From: DATMBL01 sp050735975
GTDB taxonomy: Bacteria; Desulfobacterota; Binatia; UBA9968
NCBI GenBank assembly: GCA_050735975.1
Contig: JBOHVS010000368.1
Span: forward strand, 1 to 41,497
DNA: 41,497 nt
Direction: 5' to 3'
This document shows positions 39,374 through 41,497 of the stretch, one piece after another. A program made the translations under genes and the position numbers. The notes beneath the pieces are model-generated. The model was not told the DNA's origin and ran no database searches. It saw only the letters and a program-made list of their open reading frames with translations. Each line of letters opens with the position of its first letter. The stretch's first letter is position 1.

Positions 39374-41163
39374 GCCCCGACCACATTAGAAATTTCTCCA
39401 TTATCGCTCATATAGATCACGGCAAATCGACCCTGGCGGATCGGCTGCTGGAATTTACCGGAGCGGTAAGCGAGAGAGAAAAAACCGCCCAGATCCTCGA
39501 CAGCATGGATCTCGAGCGGGAACGGGGTATCACTATCAAAGCGAGCCCCGTCTGCCTGCGTTACCGGGCGAAGAACGGGCGGGAGTACATGCTGAATCTG
39601 ATCGATACCCCCGGACACGTTGATTTCACCTATGAAGTATCACGCAGCCTGGCGGCGTGCGAGGGCGCTTTGCTTGTCGTCGACGCGGTGCAGGGCGTGG
39701 AGGCGCAAACAGTAGCCAACGTTCACATGGCCCTCGATCATGAGCTTGAGATTCTGCCGGTGATCAACAAGATCGATCTCCCCAGCGCCGATCCTGAGCG
39801 CGTTAAAAGAGAGATCGAGGACGTTATCGGACTCGACGCATCCAGCGCCGTCCTCGCCAGCGCGAAAGAGGGTGTCGGCACCGAGGAGATACTCGAGGGA
39901 ATCATTCACCAGTTTCCGCCGCCAAAGGGACGTCCGGATCAACCACTGCGCGCTTTGATCATCGACAGCTGGTTCGATCCTTATCATGGGGCCGTTGTGA
40001 TGACGCGGGTATTCGACGGCTCCGTGCGCAAAGGAAGCTGCATTCGCATGATGTCCAGCGGGCGGGTCTTCGAGGTCTCCCGGCTCGGCATTTTTTCCCC
40101 CAGCCCCGTCGAAGTTGCGCAGCTTAGCGCGGGAGAGGTCGGTTTTTTGATGGCCGGTATCAAAGAAGTCACGGAGACCCGCATCGGAGACACCATCACC
40201 CTGGACGAGACACCGGCAAGCCAACCCTTGCCCGGATTTAAGCCGATGAAGCCGATGGTGTTCAGCGGTCTTTATCCGACTGACGCTAATCAGTATCAGA
40301 GCTTGAGAGAGGCGCTGGAAAAACTGAGGTTGAACGATTCTTCGTTCACGTTTGAAGCGGAGACATCGCAAGCCTTGGGCTTCGGCTTCCGCTGCGGCTT
40401 TCTTGGGCTGTTGCATATGGATATCGTCAGGGAGCGCCTCGAACGGGAATTCGGCCTGAGTCTTATTACAACGGCGGCTACCGTGGTCTACCGCATTACC
40501 AAGACGACGGGCGAGACTCTGCAGATCGACAACCCGGTGAAGATGCCGTCGGAGGGCGACATCGAACAGATCGAAGAGCCGGCGATCCAGGCGGCGATCC
40601 ATTTGCCGCAAGAGTTTCTCGGCGCAGTGTTGAGTCTGTGCGAAGAGAAGCGGGGCACCCAGAAGGAGATTCGCTATCTCGGCCCCAAAAGAGTAGTGTT
40701 GGTGTACGAGCTGCCGCTCAACGAGATCGTCGCGGATTTTTATGATAGGCTCAAATCTGTGAGCCGCGGCTACGCGTCGATGGACTACGAATTGGCGGGC
40801 TATCGCCCCGCGGATCTCGTCAAGCTGGATGTGCGGATCAACGGCGACGCGGTTGACGCGATGTCCATGATCGTGCACCGGGATAAAGCATACTACCGCG
40901 GCCGTGATTTGGTTCAGCGCATGCGAGAGTTGATCCCGCGGCAGCTCTTCGAGGTTGTGATTCAAGCGGCCATCGGCAGCCGTGTGATCGCCCGAGAGTC
41001 GGTCAAGCCGCTGCGGAAGAACGTTACGGCCAAATGCTATGGCGGCGATATCACCCGTAAGCGCAAACTGCTGGAGCGTCAGAAAGAAGGCAAGAAGCGG
41101 ATGAAGCAGGTCGGCAAAGTAGAGATCCCGCAGGAAGCTTTTCTTGCCGCATTGAAGGTGTAA
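39370..41163 (+). CDS. lepA: Elongation factor 4 (LepA)
   Basis: The protein has 597 residues from MSPDHIRNFSIIAHIDHGKS (ATG 39370, ATGA overlap with the epimerase). Translational GTPase motifs are AHIDHGKSTLADRLLEFTG, RERGITIKASPVCLRY, LIDTPGHVDFTYEVSRSLAA and NKIDLPSADPERVKREIED. The LepA-specific C-terminal domain ends KRKLLERQKEGKKRMKQVGK then VEIPQEAFLAALKV. It acts on ribosomes under stress. lepB follows, as in many bacteria. Confidence 0.96.
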   Translation: MSPDHIRNFSIIAHIDHGKSTLADRLLEFTGAVSEREKTAQILDSMDLERERGITIKASPVCLRYRAKNGREYMLNLIDTPGHVDFTYEVSRSLAACEGALLVVDAVQGVEAQTVANVHMALDHELEILPVINKIDLPSADPERVKREIEDVIGLDASSAVLASAKEGVGTEEILEGIIHQFPPPKGRPDQPLRALIIDSWFDPYHGAVVMTRVFDGSVRKGSCIRMMSSGRVFEVSRLGIFSPSPVEVAQLSAGEVGFLMAGIKEVTETRIGDTITLDETPASQPLPGFKPMKPMVFSGLYPTDANQYQSLREALEKLRLNDSSFTFEAETSQALGFGFRCGFLGLLHMDIVRERLEREFGLSLITTAATVVYRITKTTGETLQIDNPVKMPSEGDIEQIEEPAIQAAIHLPQEFLGAVLSLCEEKRGTQKEIRYLGPKRVVLVYELPLNEIVADFYDRLKSVSRGYASMDYELAGYRPADLVKLDVRINGDAVDAMSMIVHRDKAYYRGRDLVQRMRELIPRQLFEVVIQAAIGSRVIARESVKPLRKNVTAKCYGGDITRKRKLLERQKEGKKRMKQVGKVEIPQEAFLAALKV

Positions 41164-41214
41164 AAGTTGCTCAAAAATTAACTCGCAAAGCGCAAGGAAC
41201 AAACAGCAAGGGGC

Positions 41215-41497
41215 ATGTCGTTGGACAAAGTGACTAAGGAAAAAGAGCAAGCCGCCACGGCGGGGCATGCGGGCAGCAAGAGCAAGTCGACCTTCCGCGA
41301 ATATGCGGAAGCCATCGTGATGGCTCTGCTCCTGGCCTTGTTCATTCGAACTTTTATTGTTCAGGCGTTCAAGATCCCGTCCGGCTCGATGATTCCGACC
41401 TTGCTCATCGGCGATCACATTTTGGTGAACAAGTTGGCTTATGGCATCCGCATTCCGTTCGTGGAGGATTACGCGGTCGATTTCGGGATGCCGAAAC
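41215..41497 (+). CDS. lepB: Signal peptidase I, partial (runs off the window)
   Basis: The first 94 codons are present. A charged start (MSLDKVTKEKEQAATAGHAG) precedes a membrane anchor (IVMALLLALFIRTFIVQAF) and the catalytic segment KIPSGSMIPTLLIGDHILVN with the nucleophile Ser. YGIRIPFVEDY follows. The Lys general base lies beyond the edge. It removes signal peptides at the inner membrane. The 51-base spacer from lepA contains an ACTCGCAAAGCGCAAGGA word like one in the 25830 element. Confidence 0.9.
   Translation, partial: MSLDKVTKEKEQAATAGHAGSKSKSTFREYAEAIVMALLLALFIRTFIVQAFKIPSGSMIPTLLIGDHILVNKLAYGIRIPFVEDYAVDFGMPK

Noticed and set aside
39640..41418. 592-codon minus-strand frame opposite lepA
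   Set aside because: LepA on the + strand is unmistakable. The minus frame has no domain pattern and reflects codon bias.
1..41497. CRISPR arrays, rRNA or tRNA genes
   Set aside because: I saw no regularly spaced identical direct repeats, no rRNA-like blocks and no tRNA cloverleaf or TTCGAATC-type T-arm in a suitable setting.

Overview
The window reads as chromosomal DNA of an uncultured, metabolically versatile Gram-negative bacterium. A complete System I cytochrome c maturation operon, an NADP-type isocitrate dehydrogenase / malate dehydrogenase / succinyl-CoA synthetase operon, paired enoyl-CoA hydratases, several solute-binding proteins or their remnants, and an OsmC-like gene with an apparent selenocysteine codon all point towards the deltaproteobacteria-like soil and groundwater lineages (Binatia, Methylomirabilota, Rokubacteria or Tectomicrobia type). 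This is inference; there is no rRNA gene to settle it.

Layout. (1) 1-2000: decayed defence-like region with a YhcG/DUF1016 nuclease pseudogene, a Rossmann/TIR-like gene, an overlapping winged-helix gene and a frameshifted small gene. (2) 2-12.3 kb: accessory mosaic of short independent gene units (DUF4870 membrane protein, split chromate transporter, small Cys-rich protein, exported protein, OsmC-like selenoprotein, cupin, Phd/VapC-type toxin-antitoxin pair, small winged-helix protein, iron-type solute-binding protein, MFS transporter, NYN-LOTUS protein). Between nearly all of these units lie degenerate copies of the 3' end of a type I methyltransferase gene (hsdM tail), at least nine in all and all on the + strand, plus short motifs of the kind found near REP-associated transposases. 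(3) 12.3-18.3 kb: phage-like HAD protein, lone response regulator, two paralogous enoyl-CoA hydratases, an alpha/beta hydrolase, a cupin and tails of two lost solute-binding proteins. (4) 18.3-25.7 kb, minus strand: ccmA-ccmB-ccmC-ccmD-ccmE-ccmF-ccmG-ccmH/I, with AGGTTGAGG-like low-complexity repeats in its spacers. (5) 25.7-27.2 kb: two MITE-like inverted-repeat elements around a small MscS-related membrane protein. (6) 27.1-41.5 kb, plus strand: icd-mdh-sucC-sucD-ndk-rlmN-mtnP-pfkB-GT2-ugd-uxs-galE-like-lepA-lepB. The genes from mtnP onward are mostly joined by 4-8 base stop/start overlaps.

How the genes work together. The ccm operon matures c-type cytochromes for respiration. The icd-sucCD block supplies the TCA cycle. 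The ugd/uxs/epimerase/GT2 set makes nucleotide sugars (UDP-glucuronate, UDP-xylose) and a lipid-linked glycan, and is embedded between nucleoside salvage (mtnP, pfkB) and translation/secretion genes (lepA, lepB). The strongest unusual signals are: the in-frame TGA at the redox-Cys position of the OsmC-like gene, followed by a bacterial SECIS-like hairpin; the interspersed hsdM-tail repeats separating cassette-like genes; a 133-bp MITE with an exact 8-bp target duplication; and a perfect 17-bp hairpin in the icd leader.
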